A DNA stretch of 60,029 nucleotides from Cohnella sp. OV330 (GTDB lineage Bacteria > Bacillota > Bacilli > Paenibacillales > Paenibacillaceae), in assembly GCF_900112065.1 (NCBI RefSeq), contig NZ_FOKE01000021.1, positions 1 to 60,029 of the forward strand, written 5' to 3'. How positions within the stretch are numbered: the stretch's first letter is position 1; each line of letters starts with the position of its first letter. Positions 26,508 to 35,567 of this stretch are shown in pieces. A program made the translations under genes and the position numbers. A model generated the notes under the pieces. It did not search any database. It saw nothing but the letters and a program-made list of their open reading frames with translations, and was not told the DNA's origin.

Positions 26508-28205
26508 ATGGTTTTGCGCAAGGAGACAAAAAGAAAGAGCGTCATCGCACTCGGTCTCGCTATGTTGATGATGGGCACGGCAGCCTGCTCGAGCGGGAGC
26601 GACAAAGAGAGCAACGCCACTCAACCGGCCGTATCCGAAGGAAGCGCGCCTGCTTCATCCGAGCCGGCAAGCTCCGCCGGACCGAAGGCATTCAAGCTTT
26701 GGCTTGGCTGGAACGCCACGATCAACAATGACAGCATGGTGCAGAAGTATTGGCGGGAAAAAGGGCCGGGCATCGACGTCCAGCTGGAAGCGACGCAAGG
26801 GGACACCCTGACGGCGCTCAACCTGAAGCTGAACGCGGGCAGCTTCGATGACGCTGCCGTGTTCGCACGCAACGATGTCGTCGATTCCGCGATGATTCGT
26901 TCGGGACAAATCTTGCCGCTCGAGCAGTATTTCGACATGCCCGACAAGTATCCGAGCCTAGCTTCCATTCCAAAACTGTATCTGGACGCCATGAAGGACG
27001 CGGACGGTCATATTTGGTCGATTCCGAGCTGGTTCGATCAGAATCCGAACGATCCATGGCCGGGCTGGGCTTCCTTAGGTTGGTTCATCCGCACCGATGT
27101 GCTGGAGAAGACCGGCATGACGAAGGATGATTTGAAAACGCTTGACGGCGTGGAAAAATACCTGAAGGCCGCCTCCCAAGTGACGGACGCGTCGGGCAAA
27201 AAGCTGATCCCGCTGGACTTCCTCTCCGATGCGAGCGACGAAAACGTCATTCTGAGCACCTTCGGCGTCACGACGGCAACCGCCGGCGGCGTCATTCCCG
27301 TCGAGAAGAAGGGGGACGACTACCAGTTTATCTACGACGATCCTCAGTACAAGGCCGCTTATCAGTGGATGAACAAGATGTACCGCGAGAACCTGCTCGA
27401 CCGAGAAGTCATAACCGACAAGACGGAGCGTTACCGGGAGAAGACGAAGTCCGGACGTATCGCGATGAATGCCGGCGGCTTCTTTAATATGGACGCGCAT
27501 ATCTGGGAAACGCTCGACGGACCGACGGAACCGGCCTGGTATTACGACACCATTCCGTATCCGCAGGTGCCGGGCGTCGACCATATCGGGTCCAATCAGA
27601 TCGTTAGTCCATACCCTGGCAACGACGTCTATATCAGCAAAGATACGAAGAACCTCGAAGCGATTCTGTCGTTCATGGACTACATGCTGCAGCCGAAGCC
27701 GGAGATGCAGCAGATCGCGAACGAAGGGCCTCCGGGCGTCTATTGGGACTGGGCCGACAAGCCGCTGGGCAAGTGGAAGTACATTAATGCCGATTACTCG
27801 GCGCTGCACGATTCCGGGGATGCGGCGAAGAAAGCGAGCACGACGCCCGAACTGTATGGCTTGTCCTCCTACAACAACGAATGGTATCCGTGGTGGAACG
27901 TCGCCGTCATGGAGCCGAAGGGTCGCCAGAAGACGATCGATTTCACGGAAGCGGTCGGCAAAATGGGCGGCGTGCGCATCGCCGAGACGTACGATCGGGT
28001 GAAGGCGAAAACAGGTGGGCTGTGGGAAAAGTATCTGCCCGAGCTCGAGAACGTGCGCAAGGAGTACAAAGCCAAGCTGCTGATGGCCAAGGACGACGGG
28101 CAGTTTGAGTCGGTCTGGACCGATTTCCAAGGCGCGTTGGAGAAGCGCGCGCACTGGAGCGAGCTGAAGGATGAATGGCACGCGGAGCTGCCTCTGACAA
28201 AATGA
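26508..28205 (+). CDS. Extracellular solute-binding lipoprotein of the sugar ABC transporter
   Basis: 565 residues from the ATG at 26508, preceded by AAGGAAGGGGACACCATTC. A lipoprotein signal is clear: basic start, LGLAMLMMGTAAC with the lipid-attached Cys, then a Ser/Gly/Pro/Ala-rich linker. The mature part is an LplA/YtcQ-type cluster B binding protein with FKLWLGWN, LNAGSFDDAAVFARND, WFIRTDVLEKTGM and NGEWYPWWN-like aromatic residues (EWYPWWNVAVM) that could stack on sugars. The length of ~560 is normal for this oligosaccharide-binding group. It delivers ligand to the two permeases encoded just before. Confidence 0.93.
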   Translation: MVLRKETKRKSVIALGLAMLMMGTAACSSGSDKESNATQPAVSEGSAPASSEPASSAGPKAFKLWLGWNATINNDSMVQKYWREKGPGIDVQLEATQGDTLTALNLKLNAGSFDDAAVFARNDVVDSAMIRSGQILPLEQYFDMPDKYPSLASIPKLYLDAMKDADGHIWSIPSWFDQNPNDPWPGWASLGWFIRTDVLEKTGMTKDDLKTLDGVEKYLKAASQVTDASGKKLIPLDFLSDASDENVILSTFGVTTATAGGVIPVEKKGDDYQFIYDDPQYKAAYQWMNKMYRENLLDREVITDKTERYREKTKSGRIAMNAGGFFNMDAHIWETLDGPTEPAWYYDTIPYPQVPGVDHIGSNQIVSPYPGNDVYISKDTKNLEAILSFMDYMLQPKPEMQQIANEGPPGVYWDWADKPLGKWKYINADYSALHDSGDAAKKASTTPELYGLSSYNNEWYPWWNVAVMEPKGRQKTIDFTEAVGKMGGVRIAETYDRVKAKTGGLWEKYLPELENVRKEYKAKLLMAKDDGQFESVWTDFQGALEKRAHWSELKDEWHAELPLTK

Positions 28206-28231
28206 TCTCCTGCCTGACCGAAGTTAGAAGG

Positions 28232-28266
28232 GAAGCCGTAGCGATCGTTGCGGCTTCTCTTTCCTA
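28232..28266 (+). terminator. Terminator-like hairpin after the binding-protein gene
   Basis: GAAGCCG / CGGCTTC flank a partly paired centre, followed by TCTCTTTCC. It may reduce read-through into the kinase gene. Confidence 0.6.
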
Positions 28267-28361
28267 CTTCTAGCAGCCGGCAACCTCGCTCTGATATACG
28301 GACGTCCTTGCCGATCCGAATCGACCGTATTATACTCCGTTTATCTAAGGGAGGGGTAGCC

Positions 28362-30194
28362 TTGCGCAGGCTTCTGGAGAAGTGGATCATCGGGGCTACC
28401 CGCAAGCTGAACTTGCGCAGCAAAATTCTCGTGCTGTACGGCCTCATTCTATTGTTGCCGACGCTAGCGCTAGGGATAGGCGCCATCTATCTCGTGATCC
28501 ACAGCTTTACGCAAAGTTATATGTCCGCTGCGGACGAAGCGGTCAGTCAATCGGCGAAAATGGCGGAATTCAGCAAGAGAAGCTACGATCTGCTAGCGGT
28601 AAGGACGGCGACCGACGGCGAGCTGATCGCCCGGCTCGGACGGGAATATACGGATATGCCGGAGATTGTAGACACCGTCAACTACGTAGACCGAACGTTT
28701 CTGATTACGAGCAAGTATTTGCCCGGCATCGCGGACTTCCGCATTTACCATACGAACGAGACGCTCGTCCAGGACGGTCAGCTGCTGTGGCGACCGGAAG
28801 ACCGGATGCTGTCCGGCATGGACGAGCGGACCTGGTACCGCGAAGGGGTCGAATCGGACGCGCCGCTGGTATGGAGCAACGCAACGAACAATCCGAAAAT
28901 GAACGTCATTACGCGTAAAATCATCGGCCCGAGCGGCGACGTGCTGGGATTGGTCTATATTCTGCTCAATTACGACGCCGTGTTCGGCGAGCTGCTCGAT
29001 CATCCGTTTAAGGGCAGCGGCAGCTTGTATATCGTCGATGCGGCCAATCGTATTCTGGCTACTTCCGATGAAGCCCACATCGGCAACCGTATCAAACTGA
29101 GAAGCGATGCTTCCGCCGGCGACTCGAGTGCCGAGAGCGGAGGGAGCGCGCGCGTGCTTGACCTGAGCCGAAACCGGGAGCTGCAGATCGTCAAGCCGCT
29201 GGAATCCGGCTGGAAGGTCGTCGCGCTTATCCACATGAAGTACATGGATCGCCAGAACCTGACGATTCTGCTGCTGATCGTCGGCATAACGGCGCTTTTC
29301 CTGCTGCTGTCGGTGTCGCTCATGATGACGATCGTCAAAAATATCGTATGGCGCATCCGCAAGCTTGGCGCCCGTATGAGCGATGTCGCGCAAGGCGAAT
29401 TCGAGGTGACGGTGCGCAGCCAAGGCCGGGATGAGCTCGGGGATTTGGAGAACGTATTCAATTCGATGTCGGTGCGGCTCGGGAGACTCGTCGAGGACAT
29501 TACCCGCGCCGGTCTCATGGAGAAGGAACAAGCGTTCCGCTCGCTCCAAGCGCAGATCAACCCCCACTTCATCTATAATTCGCTCGGGCTGCTCAGGTGG
29601 CGGGCGATCTATGCGAAGGACGACGAGCAGATCCGCATCATCGATGCGCTGACGACCTTCTATCGGCTCACGCTCAACAACCAGATCAGCGTCATTCGCG
29701 TCAGGGAGGAGCTGGAGCACGTGAAGGCGTATTTGGACATCTGCCAGTTCCGCTATCCGGGACGCGTGCGGATCGAATGGGAAGTTGAAGAGGCCGCGCT
29801 CGACTGCTACACGATCAAGACGGTGCTGCAGCCGATCGTCGAGAATTGCTATCAGCACGGCGCGATCGCCCGCAGGCCCGATGCCCGAATCGTTATCGCC
29901 GCCGCTGCGGAAGACGGACGGCTCCGTATGACCGTATACGACAACGGCCTTGGCATGGCGGAGACGACGATGCGGGAATTGGAGGCAGGCGCGTACGCGA
30001 GCAGCTCGTCCAAGGCGAAGAATGGAGCGAACGGGTTCGGGATCGCGAACATCCGGAAGCGGCTGGCGCTCTACTTTGGCGGCGACGCATCGCTAACGTT
30101 CCGCGGCGAGCAGTGCGTCTGGACGCAGGTAGAGCTGAATATGCCGTCCTTGGCTTCGCCGCCGTCGATCAGAAGGGAGATGTCGAATGATTAA
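28362..30194 (+). CDS. YesM-type sensor histidine kinase
   Basis: 610 residues from the TTG at 28362, preceded by AAGGGAGGGGTAGCC; upstream in-frame ATG at 28248 has no site. First membrane helix ~22-45 (LVLYGLILLLPTLALGIGAIYLV), extracytoplasmic Cache-like sensor to ~300, second helix (LTILLLIVGITALFLLLSVSLMMTIV), HAMP, then the YesM/LytS-type His_kinase motif RSLQAQINPHFIYNSLGLLRW with the phosphoacceptor His near residue 402, and an HATPase with VLQPIVENCYQHG and VYDNGLGM, NGFGIANIRKRL. It most likely senses an extracellular sugar and signals to the overlapping YesN-type gene to control the transporter. Confidence 0.94.
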   Translation: MRRLLEKWIIGATRKLNLRSKILVLYGLILLLPTLALGIGAIYLVIHSFTQSYMSAADEAVSQSAKMAEFSKRSYDLLAVRTATDGELIARLGREYTDMPEIVDTVNYVDRTFLITSKYLPGIADFRIYHTNETLVQDGQLLWRPEDRMLSGMDERTWYREGVESDAPLVWSNATNNPKMNVITRKIIGPSGDVLGLVYILLNYDAVFGELLDHPFKGSGSLYIVDAANRILATSDEAHIGNRIKLRSDASAGDSSAESGGSARVLDLSRNRELQIVKPLESGWKVVALIHMKYMDRQNLTILLLIVGITALFLLLSVSLMMTIVKNIVWRIRKLGARMSDVAQGEFEVTVRSQGRDELGDLENVFNSMSVRLGRLVEDITRAGLMEKEQAFRSLQAQINPHFIYNSLGLLRWRAIYAKDDEQIRIIDALTTFYRLTLNNQISVIRVREELEHVKAYLDICQFRYPGRVRIEWEVEEAALDCYTIKTVLQPIVENCYQHGAIARRPDARIVIAAAAEDGRLRMTVYDNGLGMAETTMRELEAGAYASSSSKAKNGANGFGIANIRKRLALYFGGDASLTFRGEQCVWTQVELNMPSLASPPSIRREMSND

Positions 30195-31797
30195 CGTACT
30201 TATTGTCGACGACGAGCCGTCTAACCTCTATGGATTGGCGCGCACTATCGATTGGGAGGAGCTGGGCTACGAATCGCCGGCGCTCTTCGAGTCGGCCGAA
30301 GAAGCGCTGGAGGCATTAAGCCGTTCGTCGTTCGACGTGTTGATCTCGGACGTGTCGATGCCCGTCATGAACGGAATCGAGCTTGTGGAACGGGCGAAGC
30401 CCTTGCACCCGCACTTGCAGGTTCTCATGATCAGCGGTTACAGCGAATTCGAGTTCGTGCAGGACGCCATTCATGTGGGCGCGCAGGCGTACGTGCTGAA
30501 GCCGCTCAAACTGGACGAGGTGAGCAGCCGGTTGACGGCGTTTCGGAAGACGATCGAGAAAATGCGCCATGTCATCGCGCAGACCAACGAGCTGGAGAAG
30601 AAGGTGACGGGCAGCGCGAAGCTCGTCAAGGAACGCTTCGTCAGCGACTTGATCGCGGATATGCCGCTGACGGACGAGCTGATCGCATCGTGGAGCGAGC
30701 TGCTGGAGCTCCCGGACATCGGACGGGGAATCCAGACGATCGTATTCGGCCTCGATTCGTTCGGCTCGGCGGGACGAGAGGCGAAGGAGAGGATGCTGCT
30801 CGGCAGCGGCTTCAGGCAGACGGTCGAGGTCGCGTTGTCCGATATGGAATCGGTTTATGTCGCGCAGACGAGTCCGGAGGAAATGGTCGCCCTGCAGTTG
30901 AATCCGACTTCGGAGGAGCGGGCCAGGCTGGAGAAGCATCTTGCCTTCGTGCAGCGCATGATGTTAGACCGCTTCGGCGCGAAGGTCACGATCGGCTGCA
31001 GCCGACTGGCTGACCGATGGGAGGACTGCGCGCTCGCTTATAAAGAAATCAAGTTCGCGATGGCCAAGGCGCGCCTTGTTGAAGACGGCCAGATCGTCCG
31101 CTACGAGAGCGGCGACGCGAGCGAGTTCAAGGACTATCGGCTGCGCGAAGAATGGATGCCCCATCTTGTCCGACTCATGGAAGAGGGGGATGCAGCGAAG
31201 GTCGGCGGATATATGAACCGGATCCTTGACGTGTTGCTGTCCCAAGAGCCGGTTTCTTTCTCGTACGCCCAGGCATTTGGCATGAGCTTTTTGAGCGAGT
31301 TAATCCGCACCTTGAAATGGAAAAACGCGGCGGAGAGCGATACGAACATCCTCATCTGGCGCCGAATGCTCGATTGCGGCAGCACAGGCCAGATCGCGGA
31401 GCTTCTCGTCGAGTACGTGGACCGCTACATGCAGGTCGAGAAGAAGGACCGGCTCCATCAGCAGCATCATCTGATCCGCTCGATCGCCGATTTTATCGAA
31501 GCGCGACTTCAGGAGAACTGGACCGTCAAGCAGCTCGCCGAGCAGTTCGAGCTGAACGCGAGCTATCTGAGCGTGCTGTTCAAGCGCGAGATGGGCAAGA
31601 CGATCTCCGAGTTCGTCCAGGCAACCCGAATTCAGCAGGCGATCAAGCTGCTCCAGGACCCCAACATTAAGATATACGAAGTGGCGGACCGGGTCGGCCT
31701 TCAGACGCAGGCTTACTTCACTTTTTTGTTCAAGAAGCTGGTCGGCTGCACGCCGCAGGAGTATCGCGATTACCGATACGACTCGAACGAGGGCTAA
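30187..31797 (+). CDS. YesN-type response regulator with AraC DNA-binding domain
   Basis: 536 residues; start overlaps the kinase gene by 8 bp, after GAAGGGAGATGTCG. Receiver ~1-125 with acidic VDDEP, Asp55 in DVLISDVSMPVMNG and Lys in YVLKPLKLDE. The middle ~280 residues are the less conserved YesN linker. The C-terminal ~100 residues are the AraC double helix-turn-helix (WTVKQLAEQFELNASYLSVLFKREMGKTISEF; IYEVADRVGLQTQAYFTFLFKKLVGCTPQEYR). It is the partner of the preceding kinase and the probable activator of the transporter operon and possibly the alpha-galactosidase gene. Confidence 0.95.
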   Translation: MINVLIVDDEPSNLYGLARTIDWEELGYESPALFESAEEALEALSRSSFDVLISDVSMPVMNGIELVERAKPLHPHLQVLMISGYSEFEFVQDAIHVGAQAYVLKPLKLDEVSSRLTAFRKTIEKMRHVIAQTNELEKKVTGSAKLVKERFVSDLIADMPLTDELIASWSELLELPDIGRGIQTIVFGLDSFGSAGREAKERMLLGSGFRQTVEVALSDMESVYVAQTSPEEMVALQLNPTSEERARLEKHLAFVQRMMLDRFGAKVTIGCSRLADRWEDCALAYKEIKFAMAKARLVEDGQIVRYESGDASEFKDYRLREEWMPHLVRLMEEGDAAKVGGYMNRILDVLLSQEPVSFSYAQAFGMSFLSELIRTLKWKNAAESDTNILIWRRMLDCGSTGQIAELLVEYVDRYMQVEKKDRLHQQHHLIRSIADFIEARLQENWTVKQLAEQFELNASYLSVLFKREMGKTISEFVQATRIQQAIKLLQDPNIKIYEVADRVGLQTQAYFTFLFKKLVGCTPQEYRDYRYDSNEG

Positions 31798-31911
31798 GCC
31801 GCGTACATACAGTCAGGTTGAAAGAAATAATCGGCGGAACGGTACGCCGAACGACGCAATTGTACCTATTTTTACTGCCAAAATGCTTAGATAATGAATC
31901 TAGCCCGCTAA

Positions 31912-31926
31912 ATGAAAGCGCTATCA
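31912..31926 (+). promoter_or_regulatory. CcpA cre site upstream of the alpha-galactosidase gene
   Basis: ATGAAAGCGCTATCA matches the cre consensus WTGNAANCGNWNNCW at every position. It lies in the 296-bp gap before the secreted GH27 gene, 168 bp before its start. This predicts repression by CcpA when preferred sugars are present. The binding itself is inferred. Confidence 0.65.
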
Positions 31927-32093
31927 TTTGAGTGTAAATTGATTAATTCGCTTGAGAATCATTCTGCCTGGAAAAGGGGGGATGCGGCGGATAAATGGCA
32001 TGCAGCTGCATGACGGCCGCAGGGGAGTCAACGCGCCCTTCGGCGGTCGGTTCGTGGCTTCACGATCCAAAACAAAGGGAGATGATGTTTGTC

Positions 32094-34544
32094 ATGTTCA
32101 AAACTTTTATCAAGCTTCGCATCCTCTTGCTGACCGTTGCCATTCTCGCGACGCAAGCGGGAATCGCGATGCCGCAAGCGCAAGTCGCCAGCGCCGCCAT
32201 CAACGGGCTCGGCCAGAAGCCGTATATGGGCTGGAGCAGCTACAGCATGCAGGTTTATTCGGGCAGCAATCCCTTTATCACGGCAGCCCAGATCAAGGCG
32301 CAGTCGGATGCCATGCACGCCACGCTGCAGTCGCACGGCTACGAATACATCAACATCGACGCGGGCTGGAACGGAAGCATGGACGGATTCGGCCGGCCGA
32401 TCCCGAGCACGACGCTTTACCCGAACGGCTTCCAGGACGTCATCGACTACGTGCACGACAACGGGCAGAAAATCGGCATCTATCTGATTCCTGGGCTGTC
32501 GAAGGACGCTTACAATGCCAATCTGCCGATTTACGGCACGACTTCCTGCCATATGCAGGATATCGCCGTCCAGCCGCTTACGACGGCAGACTACTGGAAC
32601 ATCGGATACAAGATCGACTTCTCGAATCCCTGCGCCCAAAGCTACGTCAACTCCATCGCAGATTTGATCGCGTCCTGGGGCATCGACTTCGTGAAGTTCG
32701 ACAGCGTGACCCCGGGCTCCGGCCATAACGATACGTCGATCGACGCGCGCGGCGACGTGAAGGCGTGGGCGACCGCGCTTGCGCCGCACGGCATCTGGTT
32801 CGAGCTCTCCTGGGCGCTCGATCATAACTACGTCGATTACTGGAAGCAATACGCCAACGGCTGGCGCGTCGATTGGGACGTCGAAGCTTATCAGCCCGGC
32901 GTGAAACTGACCGAGTGGAACAATATCGCCCGCCTGTTTCCGGATGCGGAAACGTGGTGGCGCGACGCGAGACCGGGCGGTTGGAACGACTTCGACTCGT
33001 TGAACGTCGGCAACGGGGCAATGGACGGCCTGACCCAGGACGAGCGCCGCACGGCGATGACGTTATGGTCGATGTCGTCGGCGCAGCTCTATACGGGCAA
33101 CGACTTGACCAATCTGGACAGCTTTGGCATCGGACTATTGACGAACGACGAGGTGATCGCGGTCAATCAGGCGGGGCGGCCGGCGCATCCGGTCTCGACC
33201 GCGACCAACCAGCAGGTATGGTACGCGAACAACGGGGACGGCAGCTACACGGTCGCCCTGTTCAACCTCGGCAGCGCTTCGGCTACGGTGACGGCGAACT
33301 GGAGCGACATCGGCTTATACGGCTCAGCAACGGTCCGCGACCTATGGACGCATACCGATCTCGGCAAGTTTGCGACGGGCTACAGCGCCGTAAACCTCGC
33401 GCCGCATGCGTCCCGGATGCTGCGAGTCGTCACGAACGGCGGCGCTAACGTCGTAAACGACGACGACACGGGCATCTCTTATACGGGAAGCTGGCAGCGG
33501 AGCTGGAATCGAGGGCTCGGCGATTTCAAGGACGACGTCCATTATACGCAGGCGAACGGAGACTATTTCGAATTTAAATTTAACGGAACCGGCATCGACC
33601 TGTATACCGAGAAGGATTCGTCGCAGGGGAATGTCGACGTCTACATCGACGGCGTGCTGAAGCAGACGGTCAATACTTACAATGCGACGCGTCAGACGCA
33701 GCAGAAGGTTTATAGCGCTTCGGGTCTCTCTAACGGCGTTCATACGTTGAAGGCGGTGAAAAAGACCGGTACGTATATGCTGCTCGACAAGCTCTCGTTC
33801 AACGTGGCAGCCCCGATCGAAGCGAACGATACGGATGCCGGCTTTACGTATTCCGGATCCTGGTCTACCAGCACCGCACGCGGCTTCGGGGATTACAACG
33901 ACGACGTTCACTACACGATGACGAACAACGATTATTTCCAATACGCCTTCAATGGCACGGGGGTCGATCTCGTTACCGAGAAGGATTCTGCGCAAGGGGA
34001 CATCGATATCTATGTAGACGGCGTCTTCAAGCAGACGGTAAGCACCTATAACGCGACGCGGCTCGCGCAGCAGACCGTCTACAGCATCCGCGGCTTGGCC
34101 AGCGGCTCCCATACGATCAAAGCCGTGAAAAAGTCGGGCACGTACATGCTGCTCGACAAGCTCAATGTCCGCAGCAGCCGTATTCAGCTGAATAATACGG
34201 ATTCCGGCATTACGTACTCCGGCTCCTGGTCGCTGAACGCCGGCCGAGGCTATGGGGATTACAACGACGACGTGCACTTCACGGCTGCCAACAACGATTA
34301 CATGCAATACACATTTAACGGTACGGGGATCGAAATGCTTGGCGAGAAGGCGTCGGATCAGGGCAACGTCGACATCTATATCGACAACGTCCTGCAGACG
34401 ACGGCGAACACGTACAACGCAACGCGCCTTGTCAATCAGTCGATCTACAGCGTAAACGGATTGAACGCCGGCTCCCACACGATCAAAGCCGTCAAAAAGA
34501 CGGGCTCGTATATGCTGGTGGATTCGCTGCGCGTGACGCCGTGA
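32094..34544 (+). CDS. Secreted GH27 alpha-galactosidase with three C-terminal repeats
   Basis: About 816 residues; among clustered ATGs at 32082, 32085 and 32094 I take the last, 12 nt after AAAGGGAG. The signal peptide ends near VASAA. The GH27 barrel begins GLGQKPYMGWSSYSMQVY and holds INIDAGWNG, the nucleophile in DFVKFDSVTPG (Asp203), FELSWALD and WRVDWDVEAYQ, then the beta domain. Three tandem ~119-residue modules end the protein (33457-33810, 33820-34170, 34180-34541), each with DTGISYTGSW-like opening, DDVHYT, FNGTGIDL, DVYIDGV, YNATR and KAVKKTGTYMLLDKL. They are probably carbohydrate-binding. The enzyme removes alpha-1,6 galactose from galactomannan or similar glycans outside the cell. 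Confidence 0.92.
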   Translation: MFKTFIKLRILLLTVAILATQAGIAMPQAQVASAAINGLGQKPYMGWSSYSMQVYSGSNPFITAAQIKAQSDAMHATLQSHGYEYINIDAGWNGSMDGFGRPIPSTTLYPNGFQDVIDYVHDNGQKIGIYLIPGLSKDAYNANLPIYGTTSCHMQDIAVQPLTTADYWNIGYKIDFSNPCAQSYVNSIADLIASWGIDFVKFDSVTPGSGHNDTSIDARGDVKAWATALAPHGIWFELSWALDHNYVDYWKQYANGWRVDWDVEAYQPGVKLTEWNNIARLFPDAETWWRDARPGGWNDFDSLNVGNGAMDGLTQDERRTAMTLWSMSSAQLYTGNDLTNLDSFGIGLLTNDEVIAVNQAGRPAHPVSTATNQQVWYANNGDGSYTVALFNLGSASATVTANWSDIGLYGSATVRDLWTHTDLGKFATGYSAVNLAPHASRMLRVVTNGGANVVNDDDTGISYTGSWQRSWNRGLGDFKDDVHYTQANGDYFEFKFNGTGIDLYTEKDSSQGNVDVYIDGVLKQTVNTYNATRQTQQKVYSASGLSNGVHTLKAVKKTGTYMLLDKLSFNVAAPIEANDTDAGFTYSGSWSTSTARGFGDYNDDVHYTMTNNDYFQYAFNGTGVDLVTEKDSAQGDIDIYVDGVFKQTVSTYNATRLAQQTVYSIRGLASGSHTIKAVKKSGTYMLLDKLNVRSSRIQLNNTDSGITYSGSWSLNAGRGYGDYNDDVHFTAANNDYMQYTFNGTGIEMLGEKASDQGNVDIYIDNVLQTTANTYNATRLVNQSIYSVNGLNAGSHTIKAVKKTGSYMLVDSLRVTP

Positions 34545-34564
34545 TGCCTGGCTATAGCTAAACG

Positions 34565-34609
34565 AAAAGCACGCTTCTGGAATTAACTTTCCGGAAGTGT
34601 GCTTTTTTT
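34565..34609 (+). terminator. Rho-independent terminator after the GH27 gene
   Basis: AAAGCACGCTTCTGG pairs with CCGGAAGTGTGCTTT (with G-T pairs) around a short loop, followed by T6. Confidence 0.9.
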
Positions 34610-34696
34610 CGTAGAGCTTTCAGGATATCAGTATCAACCATATAATTATGGAAGAAGTTAGACCTTTAAAAATCCAGAGAGAAACAGGGGACGTCC

Positions 34697-35414
34697 TTGA
34701 TTAACTTCATAGAAGCCGCGAGTCTTTCGATTAAGGTGACATGCGACAGAGCAAGCAAGTCGGTGACGAAGGTTACGATCAATGACATTTCGTACGATCT
34801 GAATGCCGAACAATCAAGTGACATATCTGCGGGCACCGGGACTGCAACTGCCAAGCAGCTTTATCTGGATTTCATCGCCGAACAGGCGCCTTCCGATCAA
34901 TGGGTACTGAAGGAATATGATGAAGAAGACTTGGATTCGGACGGAGAGAAGGAAGCGGTGCTTGCTTTTAGCGACCATTCCGACGAAAACCTGATCCATG
35001 CGATTTATATCCTCAAAACCGAGCATGGAAGGATCATTCAGATCGATGCGGAATTGGCCAATAGCGGTTACGGTGTTTATGAAGCCAGGCGATTATCCAG
35101 AAAAGGAGCACGAAGCCGTCATTCAATTCATGAAGTTAGCTGCGATTACTGACGAGACGGCTTCGGAAGCCAATCAGCGACTATCGGAGCTTTGTCCGTC
35201 CTGCACGCCACTGCAGCTGAGAAGTGCAGCGAAGTGGGTTTACGCCTCTCAATCGCTGTTGGATGATTGGGATTTTGATGTTCAAACCAGGGGTAATGAA
35301 GCCACCGTGCATATTACCGGGAGCGGCGACAACGAATCCGCCGCGACTTTTGCATTAATGAAAAAGAAAGGACGTTGGACGATCCTGACGATGAAGTTGA
35401 CAGACAAGAACTGA
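34697..35414 (+). pseudogene. Hypothetical gene split over two frames (FG-GAP-like N part)
   Basis: A TTG at 34697 with AGGGGACGTCC opens 151 codons containing EEDLDSDGEKEAVLAFSDHS and IYILKTEHGRIIQIDAELANSGYGVYEA, which reads like an FG-GAP/DLDGDG repeat domain of secreted proteins. The frame then degrades; from about 35090 a different frame carries GDYPEKEHEAVIQFMKLAAI through KKKGRWTILTMKL to 35414. I infer one gene broken by a frameshift, possibly with missing internal sequence, near 35075-35095. The alternative is two short overlapping genes, but the second lacks a ribosome binding site. No signal peptide is visible, so the 5' end may also be lost. Confidence 0.5.
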
Positions 35415-35567
35415 GAAGAGTCTCGCAATCGTATGGGAATGTCCCACAATAGTTAAAATTAGACATGTATTCCAAACCGGTTACTTCTATTAAACTGTAT
35501 GAAATGAAGCAAGGAAGTTCCGGCATGACAGGCATCATCGTGCAAATGAAAACGATAAGGGGAATCC

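Noticed and set aside
27075..28181. 368-codon minus-strand frame opposite the binding-protein gene
   Set aside because: Antisense shadow; composition mirrors the codon bias of the opposite strand.
28593..29858. 421-codon minus-strand frame opposite the YesM-type kinase gene
   Set aside because: Overlaps a gene with clear kinase motifs and has no start site or recognisable protein.
33342..34478. 378-codon minus-strand frame over the GH27 repeats
   Set aside because: Its apparent internal repeats simply mirror the tandem modules on the plus strand.
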